From contig NZ_JANIBL010000014.1 of assembly GCF_024505055.1 (NCBI RefSeq), positions 1 through 64,000 of the forward strand: a stretch of 64,000 nt of DNA, in the 5' to 3' direction. Within the stretch, counting starts at the first letter, position 1, and the number at the start of each line of letters is the position of its first letter. This document shows positions 9,666-17,718 of the stretch, piece after piece. The notes under the pieces were generated by a model, which had not been told where the DNA came from, did not search any database, and saw only the letters and a list, made by a program, of their open reading frames with translations. The stretch is from Methylomonas rosea. Lineage in GTDB: Bacteria > Pseudomonadota > Gammaproteobacteria > Methylococcales > Methylomonadaceae. Position numbers and translations under genes: made by a program.

Positions 9666-10958
9666 TTATTCGATTGGATTAATGCGATTGGTGATAAGGT
9701 TGTTGTTTTTTGAGTTCTTTTTGTACTGCTGTTCATTTATTCGTGCTTTTTCTGAAAACTCTTGCAATGCGAATTTTTTAATTAACATGGATATGAATAC
9801 TAAATGATAAATCAAATCCCAGTAAGATAAACCGAGGAAAGCGGTCCCAACCATATAGCAAATTATCGAAGTTCTGATCATCAGGCTGTAGTGGCGCACC
9901 CACTCCATGCCTTCTACTTGCTTAGCCTGTCTAGATAAACTGGTTAAGCCGAAAACACTACCCAGTATTAAAGAAATCCATAACCCGAATGCGATAAAGC
10001 CATGTTCCGCAAGCATTTCCACATAGGAACTGTGCCAGTCCCGCATGGTGACATATATCCAGCCATCGAATCCTGCGCCAGTGAATGGGTGGCTAAGCGC
10101 ATAGTTCCAGCCATCTGTCCATGCCTCAATTCGTGACATGGCGGATAAATCTTCCTCATACGTTTCCAGGGTGTGCATACGTCCGAACCATTCTTCAGGT
10201 AAATAGGGAATGACGAAAAACGTGCCGCCGATTACCAATGGGATCATCATGTGTTTACGCTTGCTGTTTGAGATCAGCGTAAACGTCAGGGCAATCATGG
10301 TGAGTAGCGCACCTCGAGACCATGATGATAAGGAGGCTGCATAGATAACAGGGATAGATAGTAATATTCCCTTTTTTAGCCAGTTCTTCCGTAATTCTTT
10401 TTCCCAAATCAATAGAAGGGGAATTGCAATAAGCATCGCGACGGCAAATAAATTGTTATCTTCGAATTGCGTGCTAGGTGGTCCGTAAACGCGATGACCG
10501 AAGCCGGTTAATATGGCGAATATACCGCCTTTAACCGCAACTACGCCGATGGATGCGCCTATGGTGGAAATCAAATAATAAAGTTTTTCTCTGGTATTGA
10601 TCAGAACCCATGTGAAATAGAACGGTACGAATATTTTAGAGACAAACAAAAATTTGCTCCAAGAAACGTCCTGCAACGGTGCTTGAGTTGTGGTAAATAT
10701 GAAATAGAACCAAAGCGTTATAAAAGTAGAAATTCGCCAATCTTTAGGGATGGGCTGTTTATCTTTAGTGTTGAATGTGCTGACAACAACTACCAAGAAT
10801 AACACGTAGTAAACCGGTAGCGAACGTACTGCTCCCCAGGCATAGGCGTGCGGATTCAAATAGCTGAATATCGCTAACGATAGCACCCCCCACCACGGCT
10901 TTTTTATCGCGGCAACTATGCAGCATAACAGGAAAATAAGAACAACTATGTCGCGCAC
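9666..10958 (-). CDS. O-antigen ligase/polymerase-like, exosortase A-associated type
   Basis: This 430-residue polytopic membrane protein carries the Wzy/WaaL-type periplasmic loop in its second half, with polar segment TGAGFDGWIYVTMRDWHSSYVE. The opening, with KKPWWGVLSLAIFSYLNPH followed by AWG, is characteristic of the putative O-glycosylation ligase found with exosortase A (PEP-CTERM) systems. It would transfer or polymerise glycan chains on the outer face of the inner membrane. The start is GTG without a clear ribosome site. It lies between the glycosyltransferase and the sulfatase-fold gene, all on the minus strand. No exosortase is in the window. Confidence 0.85.
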   Translation of the reverse strand: MRDIVVLIFLLCCIVAAIKKPWWGVLSLAIFSYLNPHAYAWGAVRSLPVYYVLFLVVVVSTFNTKDKQPIPKDWRISTFITLWFYFIFTTTQAPLQDVSWSKFLFVSKIFVPFYFTWVLINTREKLYYLISTIGASIGVVAVKGGIFAILTGFGHRVYGPPSTQFEDNNLFAVAMLIAIPLLLIWEKELRKNWLKKGILLSIPVIYAASLSSWSRGALLTMIALTFTLISNSKRKHMMIPLVIGGTFFVIPYLPEEWFGRMHTLETYEEDLSAMSRIEAWTDGWNYALSHPFTGAGFDGWIYVTMRDWHSSYVEMLAEHGFIAFGLWISLILGSVFGLTSLSRQAKQVEGMEWVRHYSLMIRTSIICYMVGTAFLGLSYWDLIYHLVFISMLIKKFALQEFSEKARINEQQYKKNSKNNNLITNRINPIE

Positions 10959-11016
10959 GGAGTTTAATTTAGTAGGTTAGATTGCATTCAATTAAGCTTT
11001 TAAATATTGGCTTAAT

Positions 11017-11976
11017 TTAATTATTTATTAATGTTTTATTTTTCCAACGTGAAAAACAGCCACATATTTGCCCGAGAGAATAACTGACATTCATTGCTTG
11101 GCGTAGGCTATGTTTTGCAGTGCATGCCAATACAAGCCATTGCCAGTATTGGCGGATAATTTGCGAGATTAAGAATGGCGGTATGCCCAGATAGGTGCGG
11201 TGATAAACGGGAAAATCATTAACTGCGCCACGATAGCCGGCCAGAAAATGCACTTCTAGAAAATATTGCCGCCGGAGTCGCCATGGTTCGACGGCATGAA
11301 GTATTGCCATATCCGGTCGGTAACGTATCCGGCGTCTTTGCTGGAGCAGGGCATTAAACATCATCACGTCTTCGCCTCCTCCTATGGTTTTACCTTTGCG
11401 GTCATACCGTCGATCAAAGCGTAATGCCGGATCGTTTCGGAATATCGCCACATTATATGCAATGTTGCCGGCCCAAACCGGTGTGCTACTGTCTTCTATC
11501 CAAAAAGCTTGTTTGCCGTGATCCAGCGCACCTAGAAACCCCAATAATTCGTCGTCAAGCCATTCTGGACGCTTATGGTCTGTAAAGTCTATATCGATTC
11601 GTCCACCAACACATTCTGCGCCTTCGCTAAGGCATGCGTGTACAACTGTTTCCAAGAGTCCGCTTAGTGGTAGTTCGTCGTCGTCAATAAACACCAGAAT
11701 GTCTGAATCGATTGCCTCTTGTATAGCTCTGTTACGCGCTGCGACTATGCCTTGGTTGGGCTCATGCACCCAGCGAAGCGTTGGGCCGGGCAGTTGCTGA
11801 AGTTGCTTCAATACATCGCTTGTCGTGTCGCTACTATTGTTATCGACAGCAAGAATTTCAAATGGAATTGGGCAAGATTGTACGCGCATCGCCGAGACCA
11901 GATTCTCCAGTCTTTTCGCGCGGTTGTAAGTGCAAAAAGCGAACGTGAGCTTTTTAGAGGCATTTTCCAGGCTCAT
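11017..11976 (-). CDS. Glycosyltransferase family 2
   Basis: This 319-residue GT-A fold enzyme transfers a sugar from a nucleotide donor. The N-terminal nucleotide-binding strand (FAFCTYNRAKRLENLVSAM, EILAVDNNSSD) and the metal-binding acidic motif (VFIDDDELP) are clear. GGGEDVMMFNALLQQ contains the ED pair that usually supplies the base. The C-terminal part has amphipathic segments but no clear transmembrane helix, so it probably acts at the cytoplasmic face of the membrane. It is first of the minus-strand run that continues into the ligase-like and sulfatase-fold genes. Donor and acceptor are unknown. Confidence 0.9.
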   Translation of the reverse strand: MSLENASKKLTFAFCTYNRAKRLENLVSAMRVQSCPIPFEILAVDNNSSDTTSDVLKQLQQLPGPTLRWVHEPNQGIVAARNRAIQEAIDSDILVFIDDDELPLSGLLETVVHACLSEGAECVGGRIDIDFTDHKRPEWLDDELLGFLGALDHGKQAFWIEDSSTPVWAGNIAYNVAIFRNDPALRFDRRYDRKGKTIGGGEDVMMFNALLQQRRRIRYRPDMAILHAVEPWRLRRQYFLEVHFLAGYRGAVNDFPVYHRTYLGIPPFLISQIIRQYWQWLVLACTAKHSLRQAMNVSYSLGQICGCFSRWKNKTLINN

Positions 11977-12149
11977 TTTCGATATCTAAACGCAGAGAGT
12001 GGTGAAGAGTTGCCGGGCAAAGTCATGTTCTTAGGGTTCTAGGTGTTGGGGCTAGGCGCAAAAAATTTTGAATTCTAGTGGGCACGAATATCTGTAGCCT
12101 AATCACTGCTGATTCATAACATAGCCAAAATCCGCATTGGCATGTTCAA

Positions 12150-12917
12150 TCAAATGCTATGAATTAGTTTATCCCAAACACGGTTCGCGTAGTAGCGAGT
12201 CATTTTTTTCCATGATACGTCGTTATCCGCAAAGTTTAATTTGCGGGCTAGTGTGCTGACGCTGTCACCGGAAAATATGGCAATACGTCTGATCATATAT
12301 GGGTTTGGTTCGCTGTCGAACCAGCCGGGACGGGTTGTGCAGGCCATGCGATAACCGGTTTGTTCGGCTACGCTAACCGAATCGGCATTAAATCTGCCAA
12401 ATGGATAAGCCAGGCTGCTGACTTGGGTGGATAACAAATCTTCCAGTACGGCTTTGGCTTTTGAGAGTTCTAATTGTTGTTGATCGGCGCTGAGTGCGGA
12501 AAGGTCGGGATGCGAGCAGGTGTGTGAAGCGATTTCCATTCCGGCGGTATGCATTTCAAGCAAGCGTTCCCCAGTTAACATCCGTGTTTGTGTCGATGGT
12601 TTGCCTAGCCAATGCGCATGACTACCAATGCAATCGGTCGCGATAAACCAAGTTGCCTTCATCCCGAGTCCCATTAGCGGTAAAAAAGCCCCCGAATAAT
12701 TGTCTTCGTAACCATCATCAAAAGTAATGACCACACTTTTTTCAGGTAGCGTTTTGACATTTTGTAGGTCTTTGAACAAAACCGTTGTCCAGCCTTCTTG
12801 CTGTAAATACCGCAAATGTTTAGCAAATAAGTTAGCGCTTAACGAGTAATGAGACTCCGGCTGAGCGTTGGGCGTACCGTGATACATCAAAACAATGGGG
12901 CTGCGAGTTTGGGTCAT
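12150..12917 (-). CDS. Polysaccharide deacetylase (NodB domain)
   Basis: This 255-residue carbohydrate esterase family 4 protein should remove acetyl groups from N-acetylated sugars. Motifs are TFDDGYEDN (catalytic base and metal Asp), HTCSHPDL (metal His residues) and YPFG. No signal peptide is visible: the start MTQTRSPIVLMYHG runs straight into the domain, so a cytoplasmic or lipid-linked substrate is possible. It is 173 bases upstream of the glycosyltransferase in the same direction. Deacetylases of this kind are common in exosortase-linked exopolysaccharide loci. Confidence 0.9.
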   Translation of the reverse strand: MTQTRSPIVLMYHGTPNAQPESHYSLSANLFAKHLRYLQQEGWTTVLFKDLQNVKTLPEKSVVITFDDGYEDNYSGAFLPLMGLGMKATWFIATDCIGSHAHWLGKPSTQTRMLTGERLLEMHTAGMEIASHTCSHPDLSALSADQQQLELSKAKAVLEDLLSTQVSSLAYPFGRFNADSVSVAEQTGYRMACTTRPGWFDSEPNPYMIRRIAIFSGDSVSTLARKLNFADNDVSWKKMTRYYANRVWDKLIHSI

Positions 12918-13115
12918 GGCTATTATTTAATGAGGCTGGATGTCATTTTTACCCGAAGAAGTGTATTGCAAAAAACCAAGAATTTCAGGGAAAAGTTCTG
13001 CAAGGATATTTTGTTGCTGACGGTGTGTTCGATAAATTTGCAGAAGTGCTTGTCAGTCTGGCTGCGTAAGACGCCTGTTGCGGTGGATGAAGTGCAAAAT
13101 TTAATAACCAAGCTA

Positions 13116-13148
13116 TTTACTCGGGATTTAAATAAGACTAAAATAGTC
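13116..13148 (+). promoter_or_regulatory. Promoter with IscR/Rrf2-type operator for the suf operon
   Basis: GACTAAAATAGTC at 13136-13148 is a perfect palindrome of GACTA around AA(A), and fits the core GACT-RWWWY-AGTC of the E. coli IscR type 1 site exactly. It overlaps a possible -10 box TAAAAT (13139-13144), which lies 17 bases after TTTACT (13116-13121). Binding of the regulator encoded 20 bases downstream would block polymerase, giving autoregulation. The site match is seen; the regulation is inferred. Confidence 0.65.
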
Positions 13149-13168
13149 CTAAATGAAAAGAGAGTGTA

Positions 13169-13618
13169 ATGTTACGGCTAAGTAAGTTAACGGACTACGC
13201 AACGGTGATCTTGAGCTATATGGCCAAGGACAGGAGTCGCGTACACGGCGCTCTGGAAATCGCCGAGGCGACGGGCATTGCTCAGCCTACGGTCAGCAAA
13301 ATATTGAAGATATTACTCAAGGCCGGCGTGTTGAGTTCCATGCGGGGTGCCAAAGGCGGTTATGCGTTGGCGAGAGATCCTGGCCGGATTACCGTAGCAA
13401 CCGTGATTAGTGCTCTGGAAGGGCCGATTGCGCTGACCGAATGCACGGCTTCTCATAAAGGCTGCGATCAAGCCAGCGGTTGCCGGATTCAAGGCAATTG
13501 GCACTTGATCAACCAGAAGATCGCCAATGCGCTCGAATCAGTGACCTTAGCCGATCTGATTTTGCCGTTTAAGCCGCCGGAAGAAGTCTCCATTCCGGTT
13601 AACCAGTTGTTTCGCTAA
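13169..13618 (+). CDS. Rrf2-family regulator of the SUF system
   Basis: This 149-residue regulator probably senses Fe-S status and controls the following suf genes. It has an N-terminal winged helix ([19 protein letters not shown], then a helix [16 protein letters not shown] with the wing [12 protein letters not shown]). Three cysteines, C92, C99 and C105, match the cluster ligands C92, C98 and C104 of IscR, with one extra residue in the first gap. It is followed 14 bases later by sufB. The operator-like palindrome just upstream supports autoregulation. Confidence 0.93.
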   Translation: MLRLSKLTDYATVILSYMAKDRSRVHGALEIAEATGIAQPTVSKILKILLKAGVLSSMRGAKGGYALARDPGRITVATVISALEGPIALTECTASHKGCDQASGCRIQGNWHLINQKIANALESVTLADLILPFKPPEEVSIPVNQLFR

Positions 13619-13632
13619 TTATTGAAAAGATT

Positions 13633-15081
13633 ATGTCTACAAGCGCACAAGAAATCGAACATCTCATCAGTCAGGAATACAAACAAGGCTTTGTGACCGA
13701 ACTGGAAGTCGATACGTTTCCGCCAGGCTTGGACGAAGACGTGATTCGCCGGCTATCCAAAGTCAAAAACGAGCCGGAGTTTATGCTGGAGTATCGGTTG
13801 AAAGCCTTCCGGCATTGGCAGACCATGCCGTCGCCGGACTGGGCGCAACTGAAAATTGATCCGATCGATTACCAAGCTATCAGTTACTACTCGGCGCCAA
13901 AATCAAAAAAAGCTGGCCCGAAAAGCCTGGATGAAGTCGATCCGGAATTGCTGGATACTTATAAAAAGCTGGGCATCCCGCTCGACGAACAAGAGCGCTT
14001 GGCCGGAATCGCCGTCGATGCCGTGTTCGACAGCGTGTCGGTAGCAACCACTTTTAAAGGCAAATTGAAAGATGCCGGGGTGATTTTCTGCCCGATCTCC
14101 GAAGCCTTGCATGAGCATCCGGAATTAGTGAAGCAATACTTAGGTAGCGTCGTGCCGACTGGAGATAACTTCTTCGCCGCGCTGAATGCCGCGGTGTTTA
14201 CCGATGGTTCTTTTGTCTACATCCCCAAAGGCGTGCGCTGCCCGATGGAGTTGTCGACCTATTTTCGGATCAACGCTGCCAACACCGGTCAATTTGAAAG
14301 AACCCTGATCATCGCCGACGAAGGCTCGCATGTCTCCTACTTAGAAGGCTGCACCGCGCCAATGCGCGACGAAAACCAGTTGCATGCGGCGGTGGTAGAA
14401 CTGGTGGCCTTAGACAATGCCCAGATCAAATATTCCACTGTGCAAAACTGGTATCCGGGCGACAAAGAAGGTAAGGGCGGTATTTATAATTTCGTCACCA
14501 AGCGTGCCGAATGCCGTGGCCACAATTCCAAAGTGTCCTGGACCCAAGTCGAAACCGGTTCGGCGATTACCTGGAAATACCCAAGTTGCGTGTTGCTGGG
14601 TGACGATTCGGTGGGCGAGTTTTATTCAGTGGCCTTGACCAACAACCTGCAACAAGCCGACACCGGCACTAAGATGATCCACATCGGCAAAAATACCCGT
14701 AGCACCATCGTGTCCAAGGGTATTTCCGCCGGCAAGGCGCAAAACACTTATCGCGGCTTGGTAAAAGTCGCCAAATCGGCCGAAAACGCCCGTAACCATA
14801 CCCAGTGCGATTCGCTGTTGGTTGGGGATAAATGCGGCGCGCATACTTTTCCGTATGTGGAAGTGAAGCAGCCGACCGCGCAGATTGAGCATGAAGCGAC
14901 AACTTCCAAGATCAGTGAAGATCAATTGTTCTTTTGCCAGCAGCGTGGTTTGTCTGCGGAAGATGCGGTATCGATGATTGTGAATGGGTTTTGTAAGGAA
15001 GTGTTTAAGGAATTGCCCATGGAGTTTGCGGTTGAGGCGCAGGCGTTGTTGGGGATTAGTTTGGAAGGGGCGGTTGGTTAA
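13633..15081 (+). CDS. sufB: Fe-S cluster assembly scaffold protein SufB
   Basis: SufB is the scaffold of the SufBC2D complex, on which clusters are built from persulfide sulfur. At 482 residues it is full length and starts at an ATG 14 bases after the regulator. Conserved stretches include [16 protein letters not shown], the beta-helix core with [12 protein letters not shown], and the C-terminal [17 protein letters not shown]. In other organisms sufC follows at once. Here sufC is about 1.9 kb downstream, behind a repeat element and an FRG gene, so polar effects on the rest of the operon are possible. Confidence 0.98.
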   Translation: MSTSAQEIEHLISQEYKQGFVTELEVDTFPPGLDEDVIRRLSKVKNEPEFMLEYRLKAFRHWQTMPSPDWAQLKIDPIDYQAISYYSAPKSKKAGPKSLDEVDPELLDTYKKLGIPLDEQERLAGIAVDAVFDSVSVATTFKGKLKDAGVIFCPISEALHEHPELVKQYLGSVVPTGDNFFAALNAAVFTDGSFVYIPKGVRCPMELSTYFRINAANTGQFERTLIIADEGSHVSYLEGCTAPMRDENQLHAAVVELVALDNAQIKYSTVQNWYPGDKEGKGGIYNFVTKRAECRGHNSKVSWTQVETGSAITWKYPSCVLLGDDSVGEFYSVALTNNLQQADTGTKMIHIGKNTRSTIVSKGISAGKAQNTYRGLVKVAKSAENARNHTQCDSLLVGDKCGAHTFPYVEVKQPTAQIEHEATTSKISEDQLFFCQQRGLSAEDAVSMIVNGFCKEVFKELPMEFAVEAQALLGISLEGAVG

Positions 15082-15100
15082 AAGGGTTTTTGTGGTTTTG

Positions 15101-15136
15101 TAGGTTGGGTTAGGCGATAGCCGTAACCCAACGCGG
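15101..15136. repeat. GTTGGGTTA palindrome, copy 1
   Basis: GTTGGGTTA and TAACCCAAC flank GGCGATAGCCG. A near copy (GGCATTAGCCG in the middle) occurs at 15546-15578, and a third palindrome with the same arms at 15595-15625. Short repeats of this style are scattered in intergenic DNA of many proteobacteria. Confidence 0.75.
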
Positions 15137-15172
15137 CGGCCATTTCATTGTTAAGTATGTTTGTTGATGAAG

Positions 15173-15271
15173 TGTCGCTATCGCGACGGGTTGTTTTAAA
15201 GTCGGGTCTCGGCCCGACGGCCGAGATACTTTCTTTTGCTTGGCCAAAAGAAAGTATCCAAAGAAAAGGCC
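15173..15271. repeat. Left long inverted repeat
   Basis: This stretch is the imperfect inverted copy of 15832-15932. The best-matching core is 15201-15271, which begins GTCGGGTCTCGG and contains CGAGATACTTTCTTTTGC followed by AAAGTATCC. Outer parts also match: TCGCTATCGCGA and TTTTAAA. It encloses about 560 bases of other palindromes. Together they look like the ends of a non-autonomous element. Confidence 0.75.
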
Positions 15272-15375
15272 ACCCGGAATTCCGCCTTAATCCTGCGCTT
15301 TACGAAAACCATCCATGGTTTTCGCCCTGCGGGCCAGCCTATCGGCTGTTCAAATTTGCTCCAGGCAAATTTGTC

Positions 15376-15469
15376 GCTTTTGGCGAGGGTTTTCGGAAGG
15401 GCCATCCTTGGCCCTCCGAAAACGAGCGGCATCCCTGCCGCTCCCCTGCGGGCCGATCTCGCCAAAAGC
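15376..15469. repeat. Nested stem-loop array
   Basis: Outer arms GCTTTTGGCGAG (15376-15387) and CTCGCCAAAAGC (15458-15469) pair over 12 bases. Inside are a 15-bp stem (GTTTTCGG... at 15389-15404 with ...CCGAAAAC ending 15423) and a GAGCGGC/GCCGCTC stem (15424-15443). As RNA or single-stranded DNA this would form a three-way branched structure. Confidence 0.75.
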
Positions 15470-15545
15470 TGCGATGCTCGGGGCGGAATAACGGGACCAA
15501 CCCCGTCGCGAGATTGAAGATAAGTAACAGATTTAAAAACTAAAT

Positions 15546-15629
15546 GTAGGTTGGGTTAGGCATTAGCCGTAACCCAACACGTTGGCTTCGAATTGTTGGG
15601 TTACGCTCTATCGAGCTAACCCAACCTAC
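15546..15629. repeat. Composite GTTGGGTTA/TAACCCAAC block
   Basis: The outer arms GTAGGTTGGGTTAG (15546-15559) and CTAACCCAACCTAC (15616-15629) are a perfect 14-base inverted repeat. Between them are two smaller palindromes with the same GTTGGGTTA arms, so several alternative foldings are possible. The first half repeats the unit at 15101-15136. Confidence 0.8.
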
Positions 15630-15734
15630 GTAATTAATGAGTTTTAACAGTTGGGAATGTTTTTTGAGGCTGATGGTTTTGGCCCCGTATGCCGAGCCGA
15701 GCACCGGAGCTTTTGGACGGATTAGCCCGCAGGG

Positions 15735-15788
15735 GTGCGGCATGGGTGCCGCACGTTGCCGAAGGGGCAGGAAGCCCCTTTCGGCAAC
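15735..15788. repeat. Two adjacent strong stem-loops
   Basis: GTGCGGCA (15735-15742) pairs with TGCCGCAC (15747-15754). Immediately after, GTTGCCGAAGGGGC (15755-15768) pairs with GCCCCTTTCGGCAAC (15774-15788). No T-run follows, so they are parts of the palindromic mosaic rather than a terminator. Confidence 0.7.
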
Positions 15789-15831
15789 CCCGTTCAAAAG
15801 CGAGGAGCGCAGGGAATATGCGGCATCCGGG

Positions 15832-15932
15832 GGTCTTTTCTTTTGGATACTTTTCTTTGGACAAGCAAAGAAAAGTATCTCGCCTGTCGGTGCGAGAACC
15901 GACGTTTAAAAAGGGCTTCGCGTTAGCGAAAC
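15832..15932. repeat. Right long inverted repeat
   Basis: This is the imperfect inverted copy of 15173-15271. It reads through GGATACTTTTCTTTGG and AAAGAAAAGTATCTCG to GAGAACCGAC, and the match continues outward through TTTAAA and CGCGTTAGCGA. The FRG gene starts 64 bases after it. Confidence 0.75.
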
Positions 15933-15995
15933 TTTAATGACTAACTAATTTTATACTGAGTTTCGAATTGCTTTATTCAGCTTACGGCCCTAAAC

Positions 15996-16604
15996 ATGAA
16001 AGAATGTGAGTATGAAATTAATTGTATCTCTGACGTAGTTTCTGTAATAAAAGAGAATAAAAATTTTTGCAATATTTATGGTGATATATGGTTTCGTGGG
16101 CAGCCAGATTATAGTCATGAATTAACACCAACTATTTTTAGAAAAGACGGTGGCAAAGATTGTTTTTATGACGAAGCTCAAATGATTGATGAGTTCATTA
16201 GAAGGCATCCAGAACACTCCAAGAAGCATGTAAGCGTTTTTGAGTGGCTTACACTCATGCAGCATTACGGACTGCCGACGAGATTGCTTGATTGGTCAAC
16301 TAATTTGCTTGTGGCTTTATATTTTTGTTGCAATAAAGATAACGATAAGGATGGAGCGGTTTTTTCATTTAACCCGAATTCCGTTTTTTCTACTACACAC
16401 TATTTTTACTCATGCATGGAAGCTTTGGTTCTTGCTAAAAATGTAAGTTTGTTTTATCAGGATCTAGTAGAAGTGGCGTCGAAAAGTTTTGGTAATTATA
16501 CAAAGATTAATGGTGCGTCTATCACGGAGTGGAAAGCTGATTATTCTCATTTTAACAATGTTGTTAATGGTCAACATGAACTTAAATCATTTATGGAAGT
16601 TTAG
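15996..16604 (+). CDS. FRG domain protein, N-terminal part (interrupted gene)
   Basis: These 202 residues hold the start of an FRG domain, a family of unknown biochemical role. The naming motif is WFRGQPDYSHELTPTIFR near residues 32-50, and the second conserved block is LMQHYGLPTRLLDWSTNLLVALYF near 87-110. The frame ends at a TAG (16602-16604), but the same frame continues past it with the missing C-terminal half of the domain. The gene is therefore probably broken by one nonsense change. It is much richer in AT than the suf genes around it and lies just after an inverted-repeat element, which suggests acquisition by transfer. Confidence 0.8.
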   Translation: MKECEYEINCISDVVSVIKENKNFCNIYGDIWFRGQPDYSHELTPTIFRKDGGKDCFYDEAQMIDEFIRRHPEHSKKHVSVFEWLTLMQHYGLPTRLLDWSTNLLVALYFCCNKDNDKDGAVFSFNPNSVFSTTHYFYSCMEALVLAKNVSLFYQDLVEVASKSFGNYTKINGASITEWKADYSHFNNVVNGQHELKSFMEV

Positions 16605-16607
16605 CCT

Positions 16608-16958
16608 ATGCCGTGTATAAAAGGGGTAGCTCATTCGAATATGGAAGGTTTATTTTCTAAAGTATTTAGGTTTAAGCCATCATATTTAAACAACAGAATA
16701 AGGCAGCAACATGGTTGTTTTACTCTGCATGGAGGTAAGTATTTTTTTAATGTTGAAAGCAAAAGACCAGAGCTATTTGTTAAGACTAATAAAATGGAAG
16801 AGTGCGAACCTTCCTTGTTAAAGATAAAAATTAAACGTGAACATAAGGAAAAACTGATTGAAGAGCTGGCTTTGTTTGGTATATCTGAGGCTGTATTATT
16901 TCCAGAAATGGAGTATCAGTCTAAGCAAATAAAAGAACAGTTTAAACGTATATTTTAG
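16608..16958 (+). CDS. FRG domain protein, C-terminal part (after in-frame TAG)
   Basis: These 116 residues begin at an ATG one codon after the TAG that ends the upstream FRG frame and are in the same frame. They contain the usual end of an FRG domain: NNRIRQQHGCFTLHGG, then LKIKIKREHKEKLIEELALFGISEAVLFPEME. With readthrough the two parts would make one protein of about 320 residues, normal for the family. No good ribosome site precedes this ATG, so it is more likely a remnant than a separate gene. sufC begins 10 bases after its stop. Confidence 0.72.
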   Translation: MPCIKGVAHSNMEGLFSKVFRFKPSYLNNRIRQQHGCFTLHGGKYFFNVESKRPELFVKTNKMEECEPSLLKIKIKREHKEKLIEELALFGISEAVLFPEMEYQSKQIKEQFKRIF

Positions 16959-16968
16959 GTAATTAATC

Positions 16969-17718
16969 ATGCTCAGCATAAAAAATCTCCACGTAACCAT
17001 CAACGACAAACCCATATTAAAAGGCCTAACCCTGGACATAAACCCAGGCGAAGTTCACGCTATCATGGGCCCCAACGGCGCCGGCAAGAGTACTTTGTCG
17101 CATGTGTTGTCCGGTAAAGCCGGTTACACGGTCACCGAAGGCAGTGTGATGTATAACGGCAAAGACTTGCTGGAACTGGCCCCGGAAATCCGCGCCCGCG
17201 AAGGTGTTTTCCTGGCGTTTCAATATCCGGTGGAAATTCCCGGTGTCAGCAATATCTATCTTTTGAAAGCCGCTCTGAATGCGATGCGCAAGCATCAAGG
17301 TCTGCCGGAAGTGGATGCGATGGATTTTCTGACGATTGTGAAAAGCAAGGTCAAATTGTTGCAGATGGACGAGAAGTTTTTGTACCGCGCGGTTAACGAA
17401 GGTTTTTCTGGTGGCGAGAAAAAGCGTAACGAGATTTTGCAGGCAGCGATCTTGGAACCGAAACTGTGTATCCTCGATGAAACGGATTCCGGTTTGGATA
17501 TCGATGCTTTGCGTATCGTCTCCGAAGGTGTCAATTCCTTGCGTAACGCCGAGCGCTCGTTCTTGATGATCACCCACTACCAACGCTTACTGGACTACAT
17601 CAAGCCGGACGTGGTGCACGTGCTGGCCGATGGCAAGATTGTTAAATCCGGTGGACCGGAACTGGCATTGGAGTTGGAAGAACGTGGTTATAGCTGGCTG
17701 GAAGGGCAAGCGGCATGA
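16969..17718 (+). CDS. sufC: Fe-S cluster assembly ATPase SufC
   Basis: SufC is the ABC-type ATPase that drives the SufB-SufD scaffold. The 249 residues show Walker A (GPNGAGKS), the SufC-type signature (GFSGGEKKRNEI), Walker B with catalytic Glu (LCILDETDSGLD) and the H-loop (MITHYQRLL). It starts at ATG 16969, 10 bases after the FRG remnant, and its stop overlaps the sufD start (ATGA). With sufB nearly 2 kb away, sufC may depend on readthrough of the inserted region or on a promoter inside it. Confidence 0.98.
   Translation: MLSIKNLHVTINDKPILKGLTLDINPGEVHAIMGPNGAGKSTLSHVLSGKAGYTVTEGSVMYNGKDLLELAPEIRAREGVFLAFQYPVEIPGVSNIYLLKAALNAMRKHQGLPEVDAMDFLTIVKSKVKLLQMDEKFLYRAVNEGFSGGEKKRNEILQAAILEPKLCILDETDSGLDIDALRIVSEGVNSLRNAERSFLMITHYQRLLDYIKPDVVHVLADGKIVKSGGPELALELEERGYSWLEGQAA

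Larger units (their letters stand above)
15082..15995. other. Palindrome-dense non-coding stretch inside the suf operon
   Basis: This 914-base gap between sufB and the FRG gene holds no believable gene. The open frames here on both strands are low-complexity readings of palindromes. It is packed with inverted repeats, listed separately: a GTTGGGTTA palindrome, a pair of long terminal inverted repeats, nested stem-loops and a triple GTTGGGTTA/TAACCCAAC block. The promoter for the FRG gene is probably in the last 90 AT-richer bases, but no clear -35/-10 pair stands out. Confidence 0.7.

Noticed and set aside
12849..13169. 106-codon plus-strand frame between the deacetylase and the Rrf2 gene
   Set aside because: It overlaps the start of the deacetylase on the other strand and ends in the suf promoter; no recognisable protein features.
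15101..15629. CRISPR-like repeated units (GTTGGGTTA)
   Set aside because: Only three irregular copies, palindromic and without regular spacers; no cas gene in the window.
15148..15937. Several open frames of 76-131 codons on both strands between sufB and the FRG gene
   Set aside because: They overlap one another inside palindromic repeats, have no domain or ribosome site, and are readings of the repeats.
16602..16604. Stop readthrough, for example pyrrolysine, at the FRG TAG
   Set aside because: No supporting element or reason in this organism; a nonsense mutation is simpler.
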